Source: Bugula neritina
Lineage: Eukaryota; Bryozoa; Gymnolaemata; Cheilostomatida; Bugulidae
DNA length: 64,000 nt
NCBI GenBank assembly: GCA_964035545.1
Contig: OZ037768.1
Span: 8,175,241 to 8,239,240 of the forward strand
Direction: 5' to 3'
In this document: positions 28,001-39,640 of the stretch, one piece after another
How the letters are laid out: every line of letters begins with the position of its first letter
How positions within the stretch are numbered: the stretch's first letter is position 1
Notes under the pieces: model-generated
Told to the model about the DNA's origin: nothing
The model's database searches: none
What the model saw: the letters and a program-made list of their open reading frames with translations, nothing else
Translations under genes and position numbers: made by a program

Positions 28001-30031
28001 ACTGTATGTTTTGCATGATATAATATGGTACTGTATATTTAACAATACTCCTAATTAGTCATCATTCAATAATCTACAAAGCAAATGTTTTTTCTGGTAA
28101 AAACATGCCAAATCAGTTGTCTAAATTCACCAGCTGTTCATTTGTGTCTGTCTGTCTGTCTCTCTTTCTCTCAGCAACACTGTGTCACTGCCAAATTGGT
28201 AACCTAAAGGTTGGCACCATCGGATGTACCTACTGTATGCTATCAGACACTTTGTCCTTGGCTTAGCAAGATGCAATGACATTCCCCACTGAACTTTATG
28301 CTCTCCTTATATTCTCAAAATTGTCATATGATTTATCTGCCTGAAGAGTCTAATAAATTGATGTTATCTTGCGTTATGTTCTGTAACGACCGTTAACAAG
28401 GACATATTATTGGCAGCCCAGATTCATACAATTCTCAACAACTATTCTCAACCCTAGATTGCAGACGTGATAAACTGTTGTCTCCAACATCCTGCCTTTG
28501 TCATCATTGTCTGTTATGGCTTCATATTTATTCTGATTATGATTTTAGTTGATGTGAATCATAAAAAAATCACTTTTAAGCATCTCCTCTTAGCTAATAC
28601 TGCCTTTCATCATTTTTATCTTTGAATGGTATTGCCATGAAGTGCTCTATAAATAACTGGCTGGATTTTGCTCCTGTCTGATTTTGGTGTTCATCTTAAA
28701 CGTTTCGATTACTATTGAACACCTTGGCTTATGTAACTCGCTACTATCTGCAAGAAGCATATTGCTAGTTATCATTGTTTACTGTTTCAGCTGGTCAAAG
28801 AGATGTGGAAAAACAAAGAAGAAGTCAGTTGAAGACACTGAAAAAGAAATATGGACTAGAAGTCAGTGTTTATCACTTGGTTTTAGCAAGAATTCTTTAC
28901 AGCTTAGAAACACTAATTTGTTGTAGAAAGTAAATTTAGGGAATTCATGCTCCAATTATCAATACATTTCCTTGAAAATAATCTCTTTTGGATAGATTTT
29001 ATTATACTACTTTTCTGATTTTATAATTTTGTTTGTTCACATTACATTTGTTTAAAGTTTCAGTAAAGTCATGGTGTAAATGGAAATAGTACAATATTGT
29101 TGTTTTAGAATGAAAGGTTTACTCAAAAGCAGCCAGTAGTTAGCAGCAAATATGAAGACAAAGCTGAAAAGAGAAGACAGAAGTACGGTATTGAGTCGCC
29201 GCAGGTAGCTGATGAAGCAGGATCTTCTGTCGACTCAGCCATTTCCAATCAGAATGTCGGCCATAAATTATTGGAGAAAATGGGGTGGAAGTCCGGGGAG
29301 TCACTTGGTAAAACTCAGACGGGAATCATTGAACCAGTAAGCAGTAAAATAGACACTATCTCATGTAACTTATCGTCCAATGTATGGTTGATTGTTTATG
29401 ATTTTGTGCCTAGCAATGCTACGAAATCCTACAATGGATTGCTTGTCAGTTGGTCAGTTTACAACAGTCTAATGTTTTACAGAAGATTAACAGTTTATTC
29501 ATTATATGCAAATCTTTCAAATCGTTTATAATATAATATTTTGTTGACATCACTTTTAAACCAATTAATAATATTTTTTCAAATAATTTATTTCAACATT
29601 TCAATGAAGTATTTGATTGTGGAAATTTTTTCAACTAACCATGAATTTTCATACAGTTTCATGTTGCAGTTATTATTGTTAACTGAACTGAAACACTCTC
29701 CGTGTGGATAAATTCCATAGAAATTGAAATTGAAAACAGACTGTAGTATTTACTACCTGTTAATAGTAACTAAACTTTTAAAACGTATTCACCCAATTTT
29801 TTTCAGATTAAGGTTGACTTGCGCTTGAATACCAGTGCTGGATTGGGCTCCACAACTAATAGAACTGTTTCCATGGACGAAGGGGGAAATTTACCGAGAG
29901 CTCGTAGGAAAGCCGAGATACGGATGAAAACTCAAACACGTTTTGAAAAGGCTAAAACTTCTGCCATCTTTGATCCAATGATGAATGATTCAGATGATGG
30001 TGAAGATGTTGAGAAGTTGAACCAAAAATAA
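19035..30031 (+). CDS. AGGF1: Angiogenic factor with G-patch and FHA domains 1
   Basis: Eleven exons join in frame to 609 residues (human protein about 714): 19035-19181, 19906-20046, 20529-20711, 21041-21277, 21572-21749, 24711-24862, 25160-25261, 26295-26460, 28791-28861, 29109-29336, 29807-30031. Order: N-terminal coiled coil (1-60); OCRE domain split over two exons from residue 136 (GYTYDEVSGLYYDQQTGYYY, then ENKLYYDSAS); Lys/Arg/Ser-rich and acidic linkers; FHA domain about 300-430 (GSKSGTFLN, then HIHPGTDTCSHCEPG); basic helix KKKYGLE; G-patch from about 509 (LLEKMGWKSGESLGK, then AGLG). In vertebrates AGGF1 is described as an angiogenic factor; its domains suggest a role in RNA processing. 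Two in-frame ATGs (19035 and 19041) compete; the second has the better context (gaccATGG). A polyadenylation signal AATAAA lies at about 30164. Introns 21750-24710 and 26461-28790 are long and hold no gene that I recognise. A possible frame-breaking cassette exon is at 21457-21535. Confidence 0.93.
21457..21535 (+). other. Possible poison cassette exon in AGGF1
   Basis: A 79-nt segment between gtttgcag and gtaacc lies in the intron between AGGF1 exons 4 and 5. It is open in the incoming phase (VERCVDDL...) but is not a multiple of three. Including it would shift exon 5 and give a stop nine codons into that exon. The main protein reads correctly only when it is skipped. It could be a regulated nonsense-mediated-decay exon or a chance splice-site pair. 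Confidence 0.3.
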
Positions 30032-31701
30032 ATTATTGTTTTTCTCCAATAATTTTTAATTTAATGTTGGCATGTATATGTTGAATTAGAATGTACTTTG
30101 CAGTTATATGAACAAACTCGACAAGTGTATATAATGTATATTTGTAAAATTGTATCTAAATATAATAAAAAGCCTCTCTGCTGGTATTGTGATTCACTCC
30201 TACAAAAATATAACTGATCTTTATTGGCTGTAACTTGGAATATAGTAATCTGAAATAATATTTTATACCGCATCTTCCAGCTGTATATTAATCTGTTTGG
30301 GGCTGTTCCATCTGTCAAAGTTTGAGGTTCTTACAAAGTCTCGAACTCGAAGTTTTTTGGAAAGTATTATTTATGACTTTTAGTGTGTTGCGCAATGCAT
30401 TAGTGTTAAACTTGCCCCATTCTCACCTGCTAAGGGTATACGCCAAAGAAATACATGACATTATCGTTATTTATTTCTTTGATGAAAAGTTTAATTTGAT
30501 TCTATGGTTTGCGATGGCCATTTTACATAGTTCTATTATGTTAATATATACATAGCTTAAATTCTCAGACATTGTGATGTAGTAAAAAATGTCATTCATC
30601 ATCTTTCAACGTATGAAGCTGAGCTATCTATGATTGGCTGATAGCCTTCCTCAGTCTTCAGGTTATCCTGAGCTCACTTGCTGCTGAAACATTGTCGCCA
30701 CAATTACTTGATTTCTGGCACGTATTTTATAATATATGCACTCTTTGCATGCACTGTTGATTATCTGATGCATTTTTAAAGGCAGTAAATTGTTTTTAAT
30801 TTACTTTTTTTGTAATTTATGCCCGATCTTAATATGATGCTGTATGGGATTACATGAGATATTGAGCATAATCTGGTCTTATTTACTGCTGGTCTTTCAA
30901 GGCCTTTCAATGGCAAAGTTGATGTATAGGGCCATTGCTTGCTTACTTGTAGTTTTCAGATATATGGCCGTAACGAGCAGAAGGCCAATTGCGAAAGGCC
31001 CATACCAGAGATGCTGTCTGAAATAAATTTTGTTTCCCCCTAAAAGCCTCTACATTAAAAAAACCTACACTGCAAAAACAAATCAAACCCTCAGGTTTCA
31101 AAGTCACATCTCTGTTGCCCAATTGCTTTAATGGTGCTATGATGTCAGCTGTTTACCATCTCTGGTAACCTTGGAAGATTAGCTAAGTCATAAAAGTCTT
31201 TTTAATTTAACAGGAAGCACTGGCAAAAAGTACACATTTTATTGTCTTTGTTCAGACTGCATAAAATAGTTTTATATACTTATTAATTATGAAGACTAAT
31301 TTTTAGCTTAAGTACTGTATATCAGTATTATCTATTGAAAATATTTAATGCTCTTTCTATCTCTTCATTCTTTTTTATAAATGCGAAAATTGCAGCTCAA
31401 AGCTTAGAAGAAACTGGTGAAGTTCACTAGTAGAGTATTAACATTCACTCATTAGTCATAATGAGGCGTTCCTCTGTATTATTTCATGCAGTTGTCTGCA
31501 ATGAAGGGCATTCACTGATTGGTCAATTCACACAAGAGCTTAACATATAAATGAGACACACTGTAGTGCTTTCTGCAAAAAGGTGCAATTTACTTTCTCT
31601 CCATCATCAACACCTCTCAGGACTATTCAGTTGATACAACTTTCTATACAGAAATAACATCTAAGGATTGTGGAGTTCTAGACACAAACAGCAGCCTCTC
31701 A
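30032..31701. other. AGGF1 3' flank and follistatin upstream region
   Basis: The left edge carries the AGGF1 3' untranslated region with AATAAA near 30164. The final 150 bases or so are likely the follistatin 5' untranslated region. In between, no gene or repeat is recognised. Confidence 0.4.
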
Positions 31702-34700
31702 ATGGGATATTATTTACAATTAGTTCTCATGCTGTTTTTCTATTGCTACCAGTTTCGTCAAATAAAAGGTAAAAATTAGGATTTTTAAAGTTGGGTAGTT
31801 TTTCCTGGCCTATCCTAGCTTTGGCTTTTTTCATGGTATAGTCTAATAACTTTCCATCAGTTTAGCAGAAGGTTGACCTTTTGAAAAGTAATAAACTATA
31901 TCATTCTGAAAATCTGCCTGGAAAGTGAATTAATGATAATTAATGTTGGATGGTTGTACAGGTGGTTCTTGTTGGCTGGAGGTAGACAAAAAAAATTATG
32001 CAGATGTCAATTCGTTCCTCAAAACTAATGTAACTCGGCAAGAATGTTGCAAACTGGAACCAGCTGGAGAAAAATATTTCTCAGAAGATGAACCGCTACC
32101 TGAACAAAAAGTCTGGATATGGAGATTTCTACAGGATCACAAATGCTCCATGGCTTGTCAAGGTAAACGAGTGCTGGAAAAAATGAAATTTATTGTTTTT
32201 AAATCTAACATCACTGTTTTAGAGCTTAACACATGCTTGTATGTTTGTGACAACCAAGGTGATGGGTATTTATGAGAGTGTTAAGCCAACATTTAGAGTT
32301 TTGTTTCCTGCTGTGACATTTAGCACTGTCTAGTATTTAAATATTTATTAGCTTTTCTATTCTTGGCAATAGAAATGGTTAAATGACATTTAATTATTTA
32401 AACAATAATTATTGTTTTACTTTTTATTGCTAAAAGTTGTTTTCCTCACAGCTGCACGTGAGCATGAGGAATTTATAACATCTATTTACTCTTACTGCAT
32501 ATCATTCTGTTTTCTGTAATTGCATGCCAATCAAAACGCTTCCTCTTAAATCGTTTTATTGCCACAACTTTAGCTATTCATCTCTGTCTTCTTACATACC
32601 AGCCTTGCAGCTGAAATCTGTTATGCACAACAAATTAATTTGCACTCGTGTTTATTATTCAATAATATAAGGTAATACTTTCACTAAATAATTTAGGATG
32701 TTTCAAAGATTGCCTGATTGCTAAATCATACAACTTGCTGCTTACACTATTTTAATCATGCAAACTTAAATTCATTCACCCTCCAATACTTTGCAAATAA
32801 TTGTATGTAGTAAATGTAATTTTCGTAGGAAAAGTTTTAAATTATAATTGCATTTAGAATATTTTATTTAAAAATTTTTAACCTTTAATAGAAACGAAAT
32901 ATTCATGTAACTTTATTACAATATTTTCGAAAAGTTAAGGGCGACCTTCAGTTAAAACTGAAGTTGTTGATTTGTTTTAAAATTCAAAATATAAGCTTGC
33001 CAATTTGAATATGTTCTGCATAAAATTAGCTTAAGAATTTGGCCAGAAATCTTTCCAGTTATGTTATGTTTAATATGCTGGTTTGGTTGTCAAAAGGTTT
33101 TATAGCATATCTAGTATAAGAACAGACATTCAGTTGGTTGACATCACACACATAGCTGAATAATTACTACGTCATAGCTCATGTCATAGCTAACAGTTTG
33201 GTCTTTTTATTGGCTCATTACTTATTCGGTCTCTTGAATAATAAAATGAAACTATGTTTTAGTTGATTGCAAGAAAAATGTAAAAAAACCGCAATTAATA
33301 AATTGTTTCATCAAGTGTGAAATGTTTTTTAAAAGATGAACAACACTTTTTTCCCATGGGCAGTACTTTTGTTTTAAAATTGCATAACAAATTTCTCACT
33401 GTTGATGTTGATACAGCTCCCAGCTTCAATGGGTTATTCTAATTAGCATTTGCTTTTTTATATAAGTATGCAACCATTATGTAGTGTTTTTTGGCAATAT
33501 ACCTTTTTTTCTGACAACTTTAAAACGTTTCGCTTTTGCTTGGGTCATCGTTTTGCTCATAAAAAGTTTAAAGAGTTTATTATTATAACAATATATTGAT
33601 TGGGTTAAATCATTTTTTTAAATAGTCATGTTTTGTCATTGCTCATACACCTAAATATATACTGAATTTGTCATTTTAATACACAATAGATGGCTGCACT
33701 ACATTTTCGAGGAGGTGCAGTGATTCAGAGCTGTGCAGAGTCAAGCCTAACGGATATCCTAAATGTATATGCAATCCATTCTGTGCTAAACATCCCCTAT
33801 CTAAAAAAGGTAATCTAATCTCTACTAAAACTCATAGCATTGTTCAACTAATTTCAATACTGTTTTAAGAGGGAATTATATCTTCATGATCTATAACCTT
33901 TATGTTCTAGTTACATAGCACACAAAAAATAAGCTTTAGCAGTTATAATAAATATTTTTTTAGCTAAACCCACATGTAGTTTGATAATGAAATCATTCAT
34001 TTTCTATTAATAATTTTAGGAAAATTTTGCGGTGATGATGGTAAAACCTACAGTCATCACTGTCAGCTACTGAGACAGAATTGCAGAAAGAAGGTCACAG
34101 TGGAAGCAGTGTATTTAGGAGAATGCAAAGGTACAGGAAGTTGAATATAGCCTTGGTTTCATAACTCTCTCTCACCCAACTCATACATGAGACGTGCAGT
34201 TATTTGTTTATCCTGGATTAGTAGACGCAAGTTGGCACCAATTTATACATTAATGGATATTTTGAATATTTCAGCCTTTTCCTGCAATGGGGTTGTTTGT
34301 GTGAAAGAAGGGTTCAAATGTGTCACTGACCAGTACAACAGACCTCGATGTGCACCAACAGAGAACACGTGTAGCAAGAGCTCCCAAGGCTCTGTCTGTG
34401 CTACAGATGGACAAACATACAAGAGTCGATGTCACATGGCAAATCATGCAATAAACACTGGGCAGGCATTGGCTGTCTCTCACCATGGGTCTTGTACAGG
34501 TAATTTCTCATTAGTAGCTTGAATTATTAGTTTTCTCTAATGTCAACACATATGTATGTCAACTGGAAAGAGATAAATAACTTTTGATCAATTACTGCTG
34601 AAAAAGATTTATCAAATGACTCATTGTATCAAAAAACTTATAATATTCTGCTTTCACTTTTGATAAACAGTGTGGAATTGAAACTGTAGGTTGGATTTAA

Positions 34701-36206
34701 AGTAACAGAAAATTGGACTACAGTCAATTAGATAATATACACACATTGCTTAAGCTACAAATTGGAAATATGAAAATCCGCACTATTTGAAAAGATTAAA
34801 ATTTTAATTGCAATTAGACTTAGTTAATGAACAGGATAGAAAATACACCTGTTGAACTACACAACTAGTAACACAATGCTTGCTTTTATGGAACTCTTGC
34901 TGTAGAGCCGTTAGATTTCCAATAGACGTCAGCTTATGTTGCTGCAGATTTCCTGTGGATTAGTCTAATTCTTTACACTTTCTTCCCAATGTAGACTTTC
35001 CCACATATGTTAAATATGATATTCTTGTACGTCTTTTAAATTAGTGTACACCTGGTTAGACATTGTCCTGTAATCTTACAGGGAATCCGCAAAAGGCCTG
35101 TAAGGATGACAAAAAATGTAAATTATGTTTGACTGGTAAGAAATCAAATAGCGCTGTGTGCATTTCAAATCCAATCAAGAAGTGTTTACCTGAGGATAAG
35201 AGCCCCGCAGTATGTGGTGAGGATGGAGTAACCTACAAGAACGAGTGTGCTATGAGGATTGCCAGCTACAAACTGGCAAAGCATATTAAAGTGGCACATG
35301 TTGCAGCTTGTAATGGTTAGTCTTATTGGTGTAATATAATCATTATATTATAATATAGTATATAAACTATGCTCCCATTGCTTCCGAATAGATATTTTCA
35401 TTGATGTTTTGGGAACAGGTCAATCGAATGAAACCACGAGTAAGAATCCATATACCGGGCATTCGAAGCAATGGGAATGCACGGTTAGACATTATTCTAC
35501 ATACCCATGTTATTATATAATTATAAACTAACATTATTACTATGTATAAAATGATCTTTTAAAAGCCTAAACAGTTCATAACTTGAAAATGTCCAAAATA
35601 GCTATATATCTACAGCGTATATTGTTTCCTAAATTACTCATAAGTTATGAATAGCAAGAACACAATATAGCATTTTACTCCGTTGAAGACAAATTTGCTT
35701 TTTATTGTACACTTATAGTTATTTAAGTATTGGTCAATTTAATAACAAGCTAAACTTAAACTTTCACATGCTGATTCTATATATTCTAAAATGTGACATG
35801 TTATATTACTGGTTGCTGCATTGTGTTTTCGCTAAGCAGGAAATGCATAGTTTCACATCCTGCCAAATTCTATTGAGTCGTTAGTAGCTGGAGTTGCATG
35901 ATGAGAACATGTTCAAGAAGCACTTCAATTGTTATTATAAAACATATAACATCAGACCAGCTACTGTTTTTAGTTAAGTATTTTATAATGACTATAAATT
36001 ATGAAATAATATACACATTTTTTAAGTTTGGTAATGTTTTTGTAGCAACGACTGAGGAGATGTTAGCAGCGGGAAGGTATTTAGATGATCCCAGAGGAAA
36101 CCATGCTCAGCAAGTAGACTATGTGTTTGTATCTTTAATACGGAATCATCAACGAATCAAACGAAAGCTGAGCAGACAACAGGCGTACAACAAAGGCTAT
36201 TTGTAA
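31702..36206 (+). CDS. FST: Follistatin (secreted TGF-beta-ligand antagonist)
   Basis: Secreted inhibitor that binds activin/BMP-type ligands outside the cell. Seven exons join in frame to 372 residues (human 344): 31702-31768, 31962-32162, 33690-33809, 34020-34130, 34275-34499, 35082-35315, 36046-36206; every junction is phase 1. A signal peptide (MGYYLQLVLMLFFYCYQF) is followed by the N-terminal follistatin domain (GGSCWLEVD, RQECCKLE, two conserved Trp in VWIWRF). Three follistatin modules, each an EGF-like part plus a Kazal part, come next: CGDDGKTYSHHC, CATDGQTYKSRC and CGEDGVTYKNEC. The second and third Kazal parts each lack one Cys and its likely partner (see findings). The C-terminal tail of about 50 residues is basic (RIKRKLSRQQ), unlike the acidic tail of vertebrate FST315. 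AATAAA lies near 36703. Other Kazal proteins (agrin, SPARC-like) are less likely because of the diagnostic N-terminal domain. Confidence 0.9.
35373..35476. repeat. Inverted repeat enclosing a candidate 21-nt microexon
   Basis: TCCCATTGCTTCCGAAT at 35373-35389 pairs with ATTCGAAGCAATGGGA at 35461-35476 (16 bp with a one-base bulge). The 71-base loop contains gggaacag, a 21-nt segment at 35419-35439 and gtaaga, which are acceptor and donor consensus. The segment joins in frame between follistatin exons 6 and 7, adding GQSNETT and keeping phase 1. Confidence 0.4.
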
Positions 36207-39200
36207 AATCTGGTTTTGGATAATCACTGCTTAAACAATATATAGCAAGTCTCCTGGTTCAATCAATTTCAAACATGCTACAGTTAAACCCAATATTTAG
36301 CTGTGCCTTTACATAATATCAAGCTTTTAAAAGGTGGTTGAGGATATTATACGCCCGTGGTTTTGTGGTGAATCCGAGGTTATAAAAGTTGTTTGAGTCT
36401 CTTTCTTTGTTATTATTTAAACTAATTATATGGCTTATTTTGATTGGTGGTGAATTTTATACAAAAATGTCAATCAGAATGTTGATGTGCATGGACACTT
36501 TCTTTCTCACGAATACCTATGCATAGTTTGAAGGTATTTATCAAGTGTAATCATTCCGTCCAATAATGTATTCATCTAATGCTGCTTCAAAAATAATAAC
36601 TATTATTTAAATGTTGGTCTGTATTTATTTGTTTTTGTATTGTTATATTATATATAACAAATTTGTGAGTATTTTTGTGTATAATATTATTGTTATAATA
36701 TGTAATAAATGGATTTGTGCTTTTTGATTATAATTATTGCTTTCTTATTGTAAGAGAAAGCTCTTTATCAGTATTGAAATATTTCTATGTTGAGTTTTCA
36801 AATAAAACTAGTTGCATATGTCACACAGGGCTTCGTTTTTATATATAAAATATATATAAACTAGCAATCATAGGTTTTATGATGCTGTTGACAGGTAATG
36901 GAAAGTTACCAACCATATGAATAAAGTGCTTGGAACATGCTGTAAATATACTCTCCTTAATTTAATACATGCTATAGCACTGATTTACATCGTTGGCATT
37001 GTGTTCAATTCATATATGTAGCACAGTTATATAGGAAACAAATAATTATTATATCCAAAGTAAATATCTTGGATTTAATTTAAAACTTACCATGTATAAA
37101 GCTGGTAGGTGTTTAGAGCAGCAGATATAGAGTTTTATGTTTTACGTATTTTTCCATTTTTCAAAAACACTTCAGAAAAAAGAAAGTATGTAAATTTGTC
37201 TCAATGAATATCTGTACAATCAGTTAATATGTATTACAATATTAATTGTTCTGCTTCAATCGATATGTATGCAAATTACCGTAAGCTATTAATATACTTC
37301 ATATTGCAGTTTACTTCATTCACTTGCAATAAAGCTGAAGCAGTTACCTGAAAAATTTAACTCTAAACATTTTCAACATAATGCTTTGTATATGTCCTTC
37401 TTAGAGAAGCCTATAATTCTTGCTGAAAGCAGCATATTATCGTATTTAAATATTTCGTGTTATCTTTTAATCTATTTAAACAATAAAGCCACATCTATTA
37501 CAATTAACCATCACACATTTTGCTATCAAACGTATTTTCTTCAATTAATTATTTTATACTTTTTGCTTGATTACATGGCAGATGAGAACAGGTGATCACA
37601 GGTGTTTACAGAAAACATTTTAATTAATTCATTATGTTAAGGGCTTTTGAAACATCTGAAGGAAAAATTATTTCTTTTAAACAGAGCAGCTCTTGATTAG
37701 TGAATATATAAACTGTTGGACACAAACTCCTAAAAATTCACTTGTAGACCAGAACTAGCAAAGTTATTAACAGTTATTTAATGCAAATTTATCTTGTAGC
37801 CAAAACATCTGCAACACAGGGTTGAAAAAATCAAGTGTAGACAACTTCTTATTTATACAATGTTGCAATCACAAAGCTTATTATGAAGTTGTAAAAACTT
37901 ATAAAGATATCAGAAATTGTGTTCTTCTTTTAACTTGAAGACCCAGCACTAGGAGTTTATGTTCTTGAGTAGTGAAATCAAAACGATTTTACTGACTTTA
38001 GCAGCTAAAGTATTTATAAATTTTGTTTAACTGTATTGTTGCTTTTGTATATATCTGATCAAATTTACATCTGTTTTATAATTGCTTCAAATACAACAGG
38101 AATGGTAAATCATTATATATAATTATATGCAAACTAAAATTCATATTTAAAAAGATTTTTTTAATTTTTCCTGATGAAGAAACTGAAAAATATTTCAGTT
38201 TAGAATGGCAAATATGTTTTATTGTTGTGCAGATCATAAATTTGGTACTGCTATATTTTCAACAAAAAGAATGATTTTTGTGTCCTTCTAAATTGAGTCG
38301 TTGGTTGTATGTGTATTGTAACTTTTTATTTATTTTTTCTAGCAAAATATCACTACCCTGTAATTTAACAAAAATATGTTTATCCATATAATCTATATGC
38401 TGGTAGTCTTATTCTTAGAATAATAATCGTAATTTATGATTATAGTTACTTGTATTTTAACGTTTACTATAATAATAAGTACAGACATAAATAAGCCGAA
38501 TAAAACTGATGATTATATAAAGTTTTATTTATTTATTTATTATAAAGATTAATTTTTACTAAAAACATAAAAATAAAAATTGTTCCTCAAAATATATGAC
38601 ATCTGTTTGCTTTATTACATAATAATACATTACATTTAATGCAGCACGTTCATACAGACCATATATACAAAAATGTTGCTATATATAATGAAAGTGTTTT
38701 ACTATCACTTTTGAGAGTTATTACATCAACGTTAGAATAATGGCCCTGCTTTTATGTATGCATTAGTTTTTCTCTAATCTATATATATTGACCATTACAT
38801 TTTATTTTTATGAATATATCTGCTCATCAAAGAATTCCTCAAATAACTATCTCCTATCATTGACTATGAATTGCTCCTTAACTTAATACTGCCTATAATA
38901 ATTTATTTGCATAATGTTATTATTGCTGAATATCTATTATCACTACATTTAATGTCAGCTTATATGTATATTAGGATATTTTTTTTTGTGACTCAAAAAA
39001 TTATGCATGAAATCTTTACTTTGCACAGCAAAACATCAATTAGTTGCATTAATTGGTATCAGCATACTACTTTTTCATTGCTTACTCTGTTTACAATAGT
39101 CAGCATTTTTTCAAAAAGCGATTTTCTCCATTACGCTCAATATTTTCCTGCAATGGAATACCATAAAATGATTAATATAATGTTTGAGTCATACCCATAT

Positions 39201-39640
39201 GCCTACAGTTCATTATATACAATGTAGAAATTTTGTGACTCATCAAATTTTTCTCCAATCAGGACCCAGTGATTTATAATCAGCTGTTACATTGTATGTT
39301 GATAATAGCCAATATATAGTTCCAATAATTTGTTTCCCTATAATTTATGTACATTTCAACTAAAGACTGACATTTTGCTTGCGTTATATATATGTGTGTG
39401 TTTGCTATATAATGTAGCTGATATAAAAAGAGTAGCTTATAATTGCACAGCAGTTCAAGGGTGGGGTGGAGATTCGCAGCAAATGCTAAATTCTGTTATC
39501 ATTTTATCGGAAGCCTTTGATGTAGAAACATTAAAAAATCTCTAAAAATGTCTGCTAACACAATAATCAACAATGACATTTTATGCTTTTCATCTATTTA
39601 TAACTTTTTGCAATTACAAGAATTACTAAAAATAGAAACA
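36207..39640. other. Intergenic, no gene recognised
   Basis: Begins with the follistatin 3' untranslated region (AATAAA near 36703 and again near 36801). The remainder is about 3 kb of AT-rich sequence with short ATTT runs (about 38520-38545). The in-frame stretch 39548-39640 just before the first dehydrogenase could be 5' untranslated sequence. Confidence 0.4.

Noticed and set aside
28149..28175. CTGT/CTCT run in an AGGF1 intron
   Set aside because: Too short to be more than a pyrimidine-rich simple repeat.
39548..39640. N-terminal extension of the first dehydrogenase to an earlier ATG
   Set aside because: The sister gene aligns only from MECLYTES onward, and the extension has no family resemblance; treated as likely 5' untranslated sequence.
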